Source: Metapseudomonas otitidis
GTDB lineage: Bacteria > Pseudomonadota > Gammaproteobacteria > Pseudomonadales > Pseudomonadaceae
DNA length: 64,000 bases
Assembly (NCBI RefSeq): GCF_900111835.1
Contig: NZ_FOJP01000012.1
Span: forward strand, 62,001-126,000
Direction of reading: 5' to 3'
Translations under genes and position numbers: made by a program
Notes under the pieces: generated by a model
The model's input: only the letters and a program-made list of their open reading frames with translations
What the model was told of the DNA's origin: nothing
The model's database searches: none
Part shown: positions 8,176 through 16,753 of the stretch, in pieces
How positions within the stretch are numbered: the stretch's first letter is position 1
How the letters are laid out: the number at the start of each line of letters is the position of its first letter

Positions 8176-8508
8176 ATGAACGACACCTACCGCTTCCAGA
8201 CCTGCATCTCCGCCTGCAACGCCTGCGCCGCCGCCTGTGAAACCTGCGCCTCGGCCTGCCTCAGCGAGGAACATGCCCAGCAGATGACCCGCTGCATCCA
8301 GCTCTGCCGGGACTGCGCCGACCTCTGCCACCTGTGCGCCACGCTGATGATCCGCGGCAGCGAGTTCGCCCCCGGCCTGTGCCAGGTGTGCCACGCCGCC
8401 TGCACCGCCTGCGCCGAGGAGTGCCAGCAGCACAACAGCCAGCACTGCCAGGAGTGCGCCCAGGCCTGCCAGCGCTGCGCCGACGAGTGCGAACGCATGG
8501 CCGCCTGA
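8176..8508 (+). CDS. Four-helix-bundle copper-storage-like protein (Csp/DUF326)
   Basis: The 110-residue product contains 21 cysteines, nearly all in CxxC, CxxxC or CxC-like spacings along predicted helices (CISACNACAAACETC, CIQLCRDCADLCHLC, CQECAQACQRCADEC). This is the signature of Csp copper-storage proteins, whose four-helix bundle is lined with Cys thiolates binding many Cu(I) ions. There is no signal peptide, so it corresponds to the cytosolic Csp3 type. His residues are also present. It is followed after 23 nt by a small acidic protein gene. Confidence 0.85.
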   Translation: MNDTYRFQTCISACNACAAACETCASACLSEEHAQQMTRCIQLCRDCADLCHLCATLMIRGSEFAPGLCQVCHAACTACAEECQQHNSQHCQECAQACQRCADECERMAA

Positions 8509-8531
8509 AGCCCACCTGCAAGGAGTTCCCC

Positions 8532-8681
8532 ATGAACGCCCAGCAACCGCATGCCCCGAGCACCGAAGAACCGATCCTCGACGACCCCGGCAACGAAGAC
8601 CCGGGCTCCCAGCTCGACCGTGGCGACCCGCCGGTGGAACCGACGCCGCGCCAGGCCCCGCCCGAGGACGCGCCGCGTTGA
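8532..8681 (+). CDS. Small acidic proline-rich hypothetical protein
   Basis: The 49-residue product (starting MNAQQPHAPSTEEPILDDPG) is rich in Pro, Asp and Glu and is probably disordered. A strong AAGGAG box 7 nt before the ATG supports translation. It lies 23 nt behind the Csp-like gene and converges with ku. Function is unknown; similar short acidic proteins occur in pseudomonad stress islands. Confidence 0.6.
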   Translation: MNAQQPHAPSTEEPILDDPGNEDPGSQLDRGDPPVEPTPRQAPPEDAPR

Positions 8682-8690
8682 GCCGCGCCC

Positions 8691-9590
8691 TCAGGCCTTG
8701 CGCCGGCGCGGCCGGCTGGCGTCGTCCTTCGCCGCCTTGGCCGGGGCACGCTTGCGCGGTGCCTTGGCCGGCTCGGCCTTCTCGGTCTTTTCCGGCTTTG
8801 CCCCCTTGCCGCCCAGGCTGCGTCGCAGCAGCTCGGTGAGGTCGATGATGTCCGCGCCCTGGGGCGCCTCCTCGTCCGGCCGTTCGACCCGCTCCACGTG
8901 GCCCTCCTGGGCCTTCTGTTCCACCAGGTCCATCACCTTCTCGGTGAAGGTGTCGCGGTAGTCATCCGGCTGCCAGTCCTGGGTCATGTCCTCGATCAGC
9001 CGCTTGGCCATCGCCAGCTCGCCCTTGGCCAGGGTCGGCTCGGTCACCTCGCTGCCCAGGTCGAGAATGCCCAGGCCCTTCACATCCGCCGGCCAGCGCA
9101 GCGTCACCAATACCAGCGCCGACTCCTGGGGCATCACCGCCGCCAGGTACTGGCGGGTGCGCAACACCACCTCCGCCAGGGCCACCTTGCCGCTGGCCGC
9201 CAGGGACTCGCGCAGCAGCGCATAGACCTTGCCACTGCGCCGGTCGGGGCTCAGGTAGTAGGGCGTGTCGATGTTCTGCAACGGGATCTGCCCGGCATCC
9301 ACGAAGGCGAAGATGTCGATGGTCCGCGTCGCACGCGGGTGCGCCTGCTGGATCTCTTCCTCGCTCAGCACCACGTACTCGCCGGGGGCGTGCTCCACCC
9401 CCTTGACGATGTGCTCGCGGGGCACCTCCTTGCCGGTGACCTTGTTCACCCGGCGGTAGCCCACCGGCTCCATGGAGCGGTCGTCCAGCCAGTCGAAATC
9501 CACCCCGCCGGAGCTGCTGGCGGACACCAGGTCCACCGGGATGTGCACCAGCCCGAAGCTGATCGCCCCTTTCCAGATCGCGCGTGCCAT
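8691..9590 (-). CDS. ku: Ku protein (bacterial non-homologous end joining)
   Basis: The 299-residue product starts MARAIWKGAISFGLVHIPV, the standard opening of bacterial Ku. The Ku core runs to about residue 255. A Lys/Ala/Pro-rich basic tail (from about 260 to the end, RRRKA) is typical of bacterial Ku and contacts DNA and LigD. Ku homodimers ring DNA ends and recruit LigD, whose gene is 3.9 kb away. ATG at 9590 is preceded by GGAG at 7 nt; an in-frame upstream start would add six residues. Between ku and ligD lie four rightward genes. Confidence 0.95.
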   Translation of the reverse strand: MARAIWKGAISFGLVHIPVDLVSASSSGGVDFDWLDDRSMEPVGYRRVNKVTGKEVPREHIVKGVEHAPGEYVVLSEEEIQQAHPRATRTIDIFAFVDAGQIPLQNIDTPYYLSPDRRSGKVYALLRESLAASGKVALAEVVLRTRQYLAAVMPQESALVLVTLRWPADVKGLGILDLGSEVTEPTLAKGELAMAKRLIEDMTQDWQPDDYRDTFTEKVMDLVEQKAQEGHVERVERPDEEAPQGADIIDLTELLRRSLGGKGAKPEKTEKAEPAKAPRKRAPAKAAKDDASRPRRRKA

Positions 9591-9744
9591 GGGCTTCTCC
9601 TTCGTCATGCCGTCTTTCGATGACCGGCCCGCACGGCAGAAAGTTTCCCCTGGCGCAGGCGCCCGTGCCGCCCATCAAACACCCTGAACTCCCGGCGCGT
9701 ACCGCTGCTCACAACCCAGGTACGGACGCGAAGGAGACACCGCC

Positions 9745-10173
9745 ATGCGCCGCCTTCCCCTGCTCCTGCTGCTCGGCTGCCTGCCCGCCGGGCTCGCCCT
9801 TGCCGAGGGCTGCCACGTCAACAGCCGCACCTCCAGCGCGGCGGTCACCGGCATCGAGACCGAGAGCTGCTACGAATTCGTCGGCATGCCGGCAGAGGCG
9901 CTGGACTGGTCCTGCAGCAACGAGAGCAAGGACATGACCAGCACCCGCAAGCAGCGGGTCGCCCAGTGCCCCGGCGGCGAGCAGGCCCGCTGCGACGCCC
10001 CGCTGGACCAGGAGAGCCTGGCCAACCCACGCGCCAGTTCCCGTGGGCCGGACACGGCACGCCCGGCGGTGCCGAACGATGCCCGCGTGCTCACCCGCTA
10101 CTACCAGATGACCGACCTCGGCCAGGTGCGCACCGATTGCGAGAAGAGCGGCGGCCGCTGGCAGGAGCAATGA
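9745..10173 (+). CDS. Secreted Cys-containing hypothetical protein
   Basis: The 142-residue product has a clear signal peptide (RRLPLLLLLGCLPAGLALA, cleavage near residue 20). The mature part carries about six cysteines (in EGCHVNSR, ESCYEFVG, DWSCSN, AQCPGG, RCDAP, DCEKSGGRW) and probably forms disulphides in the periplasm. I do not recognise the family. It is followed after 1 nt by the DUF3182-like gene. A GAAGGAGA box precedes the ATG. Confidence 0.65.
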   Translation: MRRLPLLLLLGCLPAGLALAEGCHVNSRTSSAAVTGIETESCYEFVGMPAEALDWSCSNESKDMTSTRKQRVAQCPGGEQARCDAPLDQESLANPRASSRGPDTARPAVPNDARVLTRYYQMTDLGQVRTDCEKSGGRWQEQ

Positions 10174-10174
10174 C

Positions 10175-11272
10175 ATGGCCTGCCCTGCCGACGTGCGCCT
10201 GCTGCGCAGTGGTACCCCCCTGGCCGAGCACGAAGCCTGCGTGCAGCGCCTGCTCGGCGGACGCCTGGCGCGCCTGCTGGGCTGCCCCTTCGACCCCGCG
10301 CCCATCACCCAGGTCGAGGAGCCCGGGCGGCACTACCTGCTGCCCGACGACACCCTGGTGGGCCCGACCCAGCGTCACGGCCTGAGCCACATCGGGCAGC
10401 TCTTCGGCGGCTGGGTCGCCGAGCCCTTCATGGCCACCAAGGCCATCGGCCATCCCCTCGCGGGCCCTGGCGCCCAGGCGCCACGGGGCTGGTCCGACGC
10501 CTTCGCCGAACAGGCCGGGGATGCCGTGCTGGAGGGCTTCAGCGTGTTCAGCCCGGAGGACGCCCGGCGCGCCGGGCAGCGCCTGCTGGAACGCGGCCCG
10601 CTGCGGGCCAAACCGGTGCGCGCCAAGGCCGGGCGCGGCCAGCAGGTGATCCGCCAGCTGGCGGAACTGGACGCCCTGATGGCGCAGCTGCCGACCGATG
10701 AACTGGCCACCTGGGGCCTGGTGCTGGAAGAGCAACTGGAGGACGTGGCGACCTACAGCGTCGGCCAGGTGGAGGTGAACGGCCTGCTGGCCAGCTACCA
10801 CGGCGTGCAGCACCTGACCCGCGACGGCGCCGGCGAGCCGGTCTACGGCGGCTCGGACCTGTACCTGGTGCGCGGCGGCTACGACGCGCTGCTGGCCGAG
10901 CCGCTGCCGGCCTCGATACGCCTGGCGGTGCAACAGGCCCGGCGCTACGAAGAGGCCGCCCTGCACAGCTACCCCGACCTGCTCGCCTCGCGCCGCAACT
11001 ACGACGTGGCGCGCGGGCGCAATGCCGAAGGCCAGTGGCGCTCCGGGGTGCTGGAGCAATCCTGGCGGGTGGGCGGAGCCAGTGCGGCGGAGGTCTTCGC
11101 CCTGGAACTGTTCGACGCGGAGCCGGCGTGCCGGCGGGTCCACGCCCGCACCCGGGAAACCTATGGCGAGCCCCGGGTGCCGGCCGACGCCTGGGTGCTC
11201 TTCGACGGCGAGGTGCCCGGGCTGGGGCGCCTGTGCAAATACGTGGAGGTAATCGCTGATGACCGCCCATAG
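10175..11272 (+). CDS. DUF3182-like protein
   Basis: The 365-residue cytoplasmic product starts MACPADVRLLRSGTPLAEHE. It matches, from memory, the DUF3182 family of proteobacteria. Recognisable pieces are FDPAPITQVEEPGRHYLLPDDTL near 37-59, SVGQVEVNGLLASYHGVQ and YGGSDLYLVRGG. An ATP-grasp-like fold is possible but not proven by these motifs. It overlaps the alpha/beta hydrolase gene by 14 nt and lies 1 nt after the secreted protein gene, so three genes appear translationally linked. Confidence 0.65.
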   Translation: MACPADVRLLRSGTPLAEHEACVQRLLGGRLARLLGCPFDPAPITQVEEPGRHYLLPDDTLVGPTQRHGLSHIGQLFGGWVAEPFMATKAIGHPLAGPGAQAPRGWSDAFAEQAGDAVLEGFSVFSPEDARRAGQRLLERGPLRAKPVRAKAGRGQQVIRQLAELDALMAQLPTDELATWGLVLEEQLEDVATYSVGQVEVNGLLASYHGVQHLTRDGAGEPVYGGSDLYLVRGGYDALLAEPLPASIRLAVQQARRYEEAALHSYPDLLASRRNYDVARGRNAEGQWRSGVLEQSWRVGGASAAEVFALELFDAEPACRRVHARTRETYGEPRVPADAWVLFDGEVPGLGRLCKYVEVIADDRP

Positions 11273-12029
11273 CCAGGCCCTGGAAATCATCGTCGAGGGC
11301 CAGCCCCTGTGCGGCACCCTGCTCTCCCCCGAGGCCCGCGTGCCGGGCATCCTCTTCGTCCACGGCTGGGGCGGCAGCCAGCAACGCGACCTGGCGCGGG
11401 CCAAGGGCATCGCCGGGCTCGGCTGCGTGTGCCTGACCTTCGACCTGCGCGGCCACGAGCGCACCGCCGAGGCCAAGGCCAGCGTCACCCGCGAGCAGAA
11501 CCTGGCCGACATCCTCGCGGCCTACGACCGGCTGGCGGCACACCCGGCGGTCAACCCCGAGGCCATCGCGGTGATCGGCAGCAGCTACGGCGGCTACCTG
11601 GCCACCTTCCTCACCACCCGACGCCCGGTGAAGTGGCTGGCCCTGCGGGTGCCGGCCCTGTACTGGGACGAGGAATGGGACCGCCCCAAGCAGTCCCTCG
11701 ACGTGGCCCGCCTGGCGCGCTACCGGCGCCTGCCCTGGAACCCCGACGAAAACCTCGCGCTGAAGGCCTGCGCCGCCTTCACCGGCGACGTGCTGCTGGT
11801 GGAGTCGGAGCACGACAGCTACGTCCCGCACATGACGCTGATGAGCTACCGCGCTGCCTTCGAGCAGGCCCACTCCCTCACCCATCGCATCCTCGATGGC
11901 GCCGACCACGCCCTCAGCGAGGACCATCACCAGCAGGCCTATACGCGCATCCTCACCAACTGGATCAGCGAGATGGTCATCGGTGCCCGCGTCGGCGCCT
12001 ACCCGCACCACTCTTCCCGCTACTCCTGA
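11259..12029 (+). CDS. Alpha/beta hydrolase
   Basis: The 256-residue protein has an alpha/beta-hydrolase core: oxyanion region FVHGWGGS near 33-40, nucleophile elbow GSSYGG with Ser109, acid Asp in ESEHDSYVP and His in GADHALSED. There is no signal peptide. The start overlaps the end of the DUF3182-like gene. The 'dienelactone hydrolase/serine aminopeptidase' type is likely, but the substrate is unknown. Confidence 0.8.
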   Translation: MTAHSQALEIIVEGQPLCGTLLSPEARVPGILFVHGWGGSQQRDLARAKGIAGLGCVCLTFDLRGHERTAEAKASVTREQNLADILAAYDRLAAHPAVNPEAIAVIGSSYGGYLATFLTTRRPVKWLALRVPALYWDEEWDRPKQSLDVARLARYRRLPWNPDENLALKACAAFTGDVLLVESEHDSYVPHMTLMSYRAAFEQAHSLTHRILDGADHALSEDHHQQAYTRILTNWISEMVIGARVGAYPHHSSRYS

Positions 12030-12090
12030 GCATGGTCGGCACCGCCTGCGTCTCGCGAAAGCCACGATCCGCCCTTGCGGAGACTCCAGG

Positions 12091-13422
12091 GTGAGCTTCC
12101 AGCAGTGGCTGCTGGTCCTGGGCGGCCTGCTGCTGATCCTCGGGCTGGCCTCTGCCTACGTGCGCCTGCTGCCGATCACCACCTCGGCCCTGTACCTGGG
12201 CTTCGGGCTGCTGATCGGCCCCCTGGGGCTGGGCCTCTGGCAGCAGGACCTGCCCCAGGTTCGCACCTGGCTCGGGCACCTGGTGGAGGTGGCCGTGCTG
12301 GTGTCGCTGTTCCTCGCCGGGTTGCGCCTGCGCCTGCCGTTGAATGCCCGCCAGTGGCGCCCGGCCTGGCTGCTGGCCGGGCCGGTGCTGGTGGCCACCG
12401 TGCTGGTGTTCGCGCTCCTGCTGCAGGCGCTGCTGGGCCTGGACTTCGGCTTCTGCCTGCTGCTGGCGGCGATCCTCTCGCCCACTGACCCGGTGCTGGC
12501 CAACCTGATCCAGGTGAACCACGCCAGCGACACCGACCCGATGCGCTTCGCCCTCACCGGCGAGGCCGGGCTGAACGACGGCATCGCCTTCCCCTTCGTG
12601 ATGCTGGGCCTGTTGTTCCTCCAGGGCTCCGGCCTGCCCGGGCAGGCCACCTGGCTGCACTGGCTGGCCAACGACGTGCTCTGGGCGGTGCCGGTGGGGC
12701 TGCTGGTGGGGTTCGGCTTCGGCCGCGCGGTGGGGCGCGGGGTGATCCGCCTGCGCGCCCGCCACACCGAGACCGCCGTGTCGCCGAACGATTTCATCGC
12801 CCTGGCGGTGATCGCCCTGTCCTACGTGCTGGCCGAGGCGCTGGGCGGCTGGGGCTTTCTCAGCACCTTCGCCGCCGGGCTCGGCATGCGCCACGCCGAA
12901 GCCCGCGCCAGCGGCCCGGTGCCGGCCGAGGAGTCGGCGCGCCAGGGCGAGTTGCGCGAGGACAGCCACACCCAGGCGCTGATCGAGTTCGGCGAGGACC
13001 CGGCGCGCCACCCGCAGATCGCCGCCAGCGCGTTGATGGTGGACATCCAGGCCTTCGGCAACCTGCTCGAACGCATCCTCGAAGTGCTGCTGGTGACGGT
13101 GCTCGGTGCCCTGCTCGCCCAGCACTGGCGCTGGGAAGCGGTGCCGGTGGCGTTGCTGCTGTTCGTCGGCGTGCGCCCGCTGATGGTGGCGCTGCTGCTG
13201 GGTCGCCACGGCATTCCCCGGTCCCAGCGGTACCTGGTGGGCTGGTTCGGCATACGCGGCATCGGCAGCCTGTACTACCTGTGCTTCGCCCTGGCCCATG
13301 CGCCCCGGGCGCTGGACCAGGACCGCCTCGGCGACCTGGTGCTGAGCGTGGTGGCGCTGAGCATCCTGCTCCACGGGTTGTCGATCCAGCCGCTGCTCAA
13401 GCGCTTCCACCCCGATCCCTGA
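12091..13422 (+). CDS. CPA1-type Na+(K+)/H+ antiporter
   Basis: The 443-residue product has about twelve hydrophobic segments. It carries the cation:proton antiporter motifs SPTDPVLANL near 130-139 and GEAGLNDGIAFPF near 157-169, whose Asp residues are the expected ion-binding acids. A hydrophilic loop near 270-315 interrupts the helices. GTG at 12091 is chosen because a GGAG box lies 8 nt upstream and the first hydrophobic segment begins directly afterwards. It would exchange cations for protons in the inner membrane. Confidence 0.85.
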   Translation: MSFQQWLLVLGGLLLILGLASAYVRLLPITTSALYLGFGLLIGPLGLGLWQQDLPQVRTWLGHLVEVAVLVSLFLAGLRLRLPLNARQWRPAWLLAGPVLVATVLVFALLLQALLGLDFGFCLLLAAILSPTDPVLANLIQVNHASDTDPMRFALTGEAGLNDGIAFPFVMLGLLFLQGSGLPGQATWLHWLANDVLWAVPVGLLVGFGFGRAVGRGVIRLRARHTETAVSPNDFIALAVIALSYVLAEALGGWGFLSTFAAGLGMRHAEARASGPVPAEESARQGELREDSHTQALIEFGEDPARHPQIAASALMVDIQAFGNLLERILEVLLVTVLGALLAQHWRWEAVPVALLLFVGVRPLMVALLLGRHGIPRSQRYLVGWFGIRGIGSLYYLCFALAHAPRALDQDRLGDLVLSVVALSILLHGLSIQPLLKRFHPDP

Positions 13423-13486
13423 CCGCTCGCGAAGCGACCTGAACCTTCCGCCCCGCCGGCCACTCCCCTGCACAGGAGGACCTGCC

Positions 13487-15976
13487 ATGAGCGACGCCCT
13501 GAACGACTACGCCCGCAAGCGCGACTTCGACGCCACCCCCGAGCCCGGCACCTCCGCGCGCCGGCGCGGCAACAAGAAGGCGGCCGGGCACGCGCTGCGC
13601 TACTGCATCCAGAAGCACGATGCGACGCGCCTGCACTACGACTTCCGCCTGGAGCTGGAGGGCACCCTGAAGAGCTGGGCGGTGCCCAAGGGCCCGAGCC
13701 TGGACCCGGCCGCCCGGCGTCTGGCCATCCACGTGGAGGATCACCCGCTGGACTACGCCGACTTCGAAGGCCACATCCCCGAGGGTCACTACGGCGCGGG
13801 CGATGTGATCGTCTGGGACCGGGGCGTGTGGATTCCCCAGGGCGACCCGGTGGCCGGCTACCGTGCCGGGCGCCTGCGCTTCGAGCTGCAGGGCGAGAAG
13901 CTCGCCGGCCAGTGGAACCTGGTGCGCACCCAGCTGCCGGGCAAGCAGGAGCAATGGTTCCTGATCAAGCACCGGGACGCGGCGGCCCACCCCGAGAGCG
14001 AGCTGAGCATCACCGAATCACGCCCGGACAGCGTGCTCAGCGAGCGCCGCCTGGTGCCCCGCGAGGCCAGGACCCAGGCCCCGCGCACCCGGCGCAAGGC
14101 GGCCAAGCCCAAGGCCGCCGCCCTGCCCGCGCAGCTCAAGCCGCAGCTGGCCACCCTGGTGGACCGTCCACCGGCCGGGGACTGGCACTACGAGGTGAAG
14201 TTCGACGGCTACCGCCTGCTGGCCCGCCTCGATCACGGCCAGGTGCAGCTGTTCACCCGCAACGGCCATGACTGGACCGCCCGCCTGCCGGCCCAGGCCC
14301 GGGCCCTGTCACGCCTCCCGGTGGACGAGGCCTGGCTGGACGGCGAAGTGGTGGTGATGGACGAGGACGGCCAGCCCGACTTCCAGGCCCTGCAGAACGC
14401 CTTCGAGGTGGGCCGCAGCGAGGCGGCGCTGTACTACCTCTTCGACCTGCTGCACCTCAACGGCAGCGACCTGCGCGAGACGCCGCTGGAGCAGCGCCGG
14501 GAAGCCCTGGCGCAGCTGCTGGAGCCGCTCGACGAGGACGGTCTGCTGCGCTATTCCCAGTCCTTCACGGAACCCGCCGAGGCGGTGCTCGACAGCGCCT
14601 GCCGGCTGGGCCTGGAGGGCCTGATCGGCAAGCGCGCCGGCAGCCTCTACGCGGGCCGGCGCAGCAGCGACTGGATCAAGCTCAAGTGCAAGCGCCGGCA
14701 GGAATTCGTCATCGTCGGCTACACCGAGCCCAAGGGCAGCCGCTCGCATTTCGGTGCCCTGCTGCTGGCGCTGCACGATGCCCACGGCGAACTGCGCTAC
14801 GCCGGCAAGGTGGGCACCGGCTTCGACCAGGCCGTGCTCGCCCGCGTGCATGCCCGGCTCAAGACCTTGGAGACACGCCAGCCGGCCTGCTCCCAGCCGC
14901 CGCGCGGGGCCGAGGCGCGCGGCGTGCACTGGCTGCGTCCGGAGGTGCTGGCGGAAGTGGCCTTCGCCGAGATGACCCGTGAAGGCATCGTGCGCCAGGC
15001 GGTGTTCAAGGGCCTGCGGGAGGACAAGCCGGCCCGCGCCATCACCCGCGACGAGCCCGTCGCCGCCCAGCGCCTGCAGGGCGAGGAGACGGCCAATTCG
15101 GCGGCCGTGCGCATCACCCACCCGCAGCGGGTGATCGACCCGGCCAGCGGCCTGACCAAGGGCGATGTGGCCCGGTACTACGAAACCATCGCCCCCTGGC
15201 TGCTGCCGCACCTGGCCCAGCGCCCGGTGGCCCTGCTGCGGGTGCCGGAAGGCATCGAGGGCGAGCAGTTCTTCCAGAAGAACCCGGGCAGCCTGGGCAC
15301 CCAGGCCATCGGCGTGCTGGACAAGGCCCGCGCCGGCCAGCCGGGCCTGCTGCTGGACAGCCCCGAGGCGCTGCTCGGCGCCGTGCAGATGGGCACCCTG
15401 GAGCTGCACACCTGGAATGCCACCACCGCCGACCTGGCGCACCCCGACCGCTTCGTGCTGGACCTCGACCCGGACCCGGCCTTGCCCTGGAAGACCATGC
15501 TGGAGGCCACCGAGCTGACCCTGGCGGTGCTGGACGAACTGGGCCTGCGGGCCTTCCTCAAGACCAGCGGCGGCAAGGGCGTGCACCTGATCGTGCCCCT
15601 GGCTCCGAAGCACGACTGGGACACGGTGAAAGCCTTCAGCCAGGGCATCACCCAGCACATGGCGCGCAACCTGCCCCAGCGCTTCGCGGCCAAGTCCGGC
15701 CCGCGCAACCGGGTCGGGCGCATCTTCATCGACTACCTGCGCAATGGCGCCGGCGCCACCACCGTCTGCGCCTACTCCCTGCGGGCGCGGGAGGGGCTGC
15801 CGGTATCGGTGCCGGTGGGCTTCGAAGAGCTGGCGACGCTCAGGAATGCCCAGGCCTGGTCCCTGCTCACCCTGCACAAGCGCCTGGACGACCTGGGCGA
15901 AGACCCCTGGCGGGACCTGCCCGGTACCCGCCAGCGCCTGACCGTGGCGATGCGCCGCAAGCTGGGCCTGGCCTAG
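13487..15976 (+). CDS. ligD: Multifunctional ATP-dependent DNA ligase LigD
   Basis: The 829-residue product has the pseudomonad LigD order: 3'-phosphoesterase (about 30-185, with YCIQKHDATRLHYDFRLEL), ATP-dependent ligase (about 215-520, nucleotidyl Lys238 in EVKFDGYR) and a primase-polymerase domain (about 545-829). The polymerase metal acids sit in LDLDPDP near 658-664 and the sugar-binding loop is TSGGKGVHLIVP. With Ku it repairs double-strand breaks by non-homologous end joining. A GAACCT box at 13441 could be its own promoter. An AGGAGGA box precedes the ATG. It ends 6 nt from the convergent protease gene. Confidence 0.96.
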   Translation: MSDALNDYARKRDFDATPEPGTSARRRGNKKAAGHALRYCIQKHDATRLHYDFRLELEGTLKSWAVPKGPSLDPAARRLAIHVEDHPLDYADFEGHIPEGHYGAGDVIVWDRGVWIPQGDPVAGYRAGRLRFELQGEKLAGQWNLVRTQLPGKQEQWFLIKHRDAAAHPESELSITESRPDSVLSERRLVPREARTQAPRTRRKAAKPKAAALPAQLKPQLATLVDRPPAGDWHYEVKFDGYRLLARLDHGQVQLFTRNGHDWTARLPAQARALSRLPVDEAWLDGEVVVMDEDGQPDFQALQNAFEVGRSEAALYYLFDLLHLNGSDLRETPLEQRREALAQLLEPLDEDGLLRYSQSFTEPAEAVLDSACRLGLEGLIGKRAGSLYAGRRSSDWIKLKCKRRQEFVIVGYTEPKGSRSHFGALLLALHDAHGELRYAGKVGTGFDQAVLARVHARLKTLETRQPACSQPPRGAEARGVHWLRPEVLAEVAFAEMTREGIVRQAVFKGLREDKPARAITRDEPVAAQRLQGEETANSAAVRITHPQRVIDPASGLTKGDVARYYETIAPWLLPHLAQRPVALLRVPEGIEGEQFFQKNPGSLGTQAIGVLDKARAGQPGLLLDSPEALLGAVQMGTLELHTWNATTADLAHPDRFVLDLDPDPALPWKTMLEATELTLAVLDELGLRAFLKTSGGKGVHLIVPLAPKHDWDTVKAFSQGITQHMARNLPQRFAAKSGPRNRVGRIFIDYLRNGAGATTVCAYSLRAREGLPVSVPVGFEELATLRNAQAWSLLTLHKRLDDLGEDPWRDLPGTRQRLTVAMRRKLGLA

Positions 15977-15982
15977 CCGGGC

Positions 15983-16534
15983 TCAGCTGTGCACGCACCA
16001 GTTGACCGCCTCGGTGGGCATGCCGAGGCAGTCCACCTCGTGGATCAGCCCGGCGGCCAGGGCCTCGTCGACGTTGAAGATCTTCGGCGCGGCGGTCAGG
16101 CAGGCCAGCACGTCGATGGGCACGCGGGCGCCGTCGGTACGTGCCTGGACGATGGCGTCGTACAGGTGCAGGTCGTAGTCCAGGCTCATGGCGTACTCGG
16201 ACATGCGCGCATGGTCCACCGCGCCGTTGAGGGTCCAGTGGAAGGGGTGGAACAGGAACTTGCTGTACGGGCAGGCCGTGCGCCGCTCCCCGGCCAGGAA
16301 GATGATGTTGCCCATGGATTCCACCGTGCCCAGGTTGTGGGTCTTCACCGGCACCGGCAGCGAGACGAGGAAGTTGTACAGGGAGAACCCGTAGCTGCAT
16401 TCCCCACCCATGGTGGCGATCTTGATGATCAGTTCGTCCGCCCCCTGCTGGATCGCCTGGGAGCATTTGTCGATCAGCTGGCCGCACGTGTGCGAGTTGA
16501 TCGGCGCCGTGAAGTGCACCACATGGCTTCTCAT
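15983..16534 (-). CDS. ClpP-like serine protease (orphan)
   Basis: The 183-residue product belongs to the ClpP/crotonase fold. The nucleophile motif is TVESMGNIIFLAGE with Ser73, and His96 lies in SKFLFHPFHW. A substrate-strand Gly motif is ATMGGECSYG. It lacks the usual ClpP propeptide and the motifs differ from housekeeping ClpP (GQAASMG, MIHQP), so this is a divergent family; no ClpX/ClpA partner is nearby. ATG at 16534 has a GAGGAGGA box. It is divergent from the MarR gene at 16754. Confidence 0.8.
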   Translation of the reverse strand: MRSHVVHFTAPINSHTCGQLIDKCSQAIQQGADELIIKIATMGGECSYGFSLYNFLVSLPVPVKTHNLGTVESMGNIIFLAGERRTACPYSKFLFHPFHWTLNGAVDHARMSEYAMSLDYDLHLYDAIVQARTDGARVPIDVLACLTAAPKIFNVDEALAAGLIHEVDCLGMPTEAVNWCVHS

Positions 16535-16702
16535 CCCGTCCTCCTCCGCAGTCGCCCCGCATCCACGCGGGTTCGCTGCCGTCCCGGCCCGGACCGCGCG
16601 TCCGGGCCCCTTCTGGATGGAGTGACACGGGTCGCCCAGGGTTCCCCCCAATTGGCCGCCGGGCCGGGGCACCGTGCGCAGGTGGCTGGCGGAAGCGGCG
16701 CG

Positions 16703-16726
16703 ATGCACGCAAAATGCATAGCGCTA
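16703..16726. promoter_or_regulatory. Candidate MarR operator with two palindromes
   Basis: ATGCA-7 nt-TGCAT (16703-16719) abuts the 8-bp palindrome TAGCGCTA (16719-16726), in the gap between the protease and MarR genes, 27 nt before the MarR ATG. MarR dimers usually bind such AT-containing palindromes in divergent promoters. Binding is inferred. Confidence 0.35.
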
Positions 16727-16753
16727 TTAACTAATTCTGCCGAGTGAGACCCC

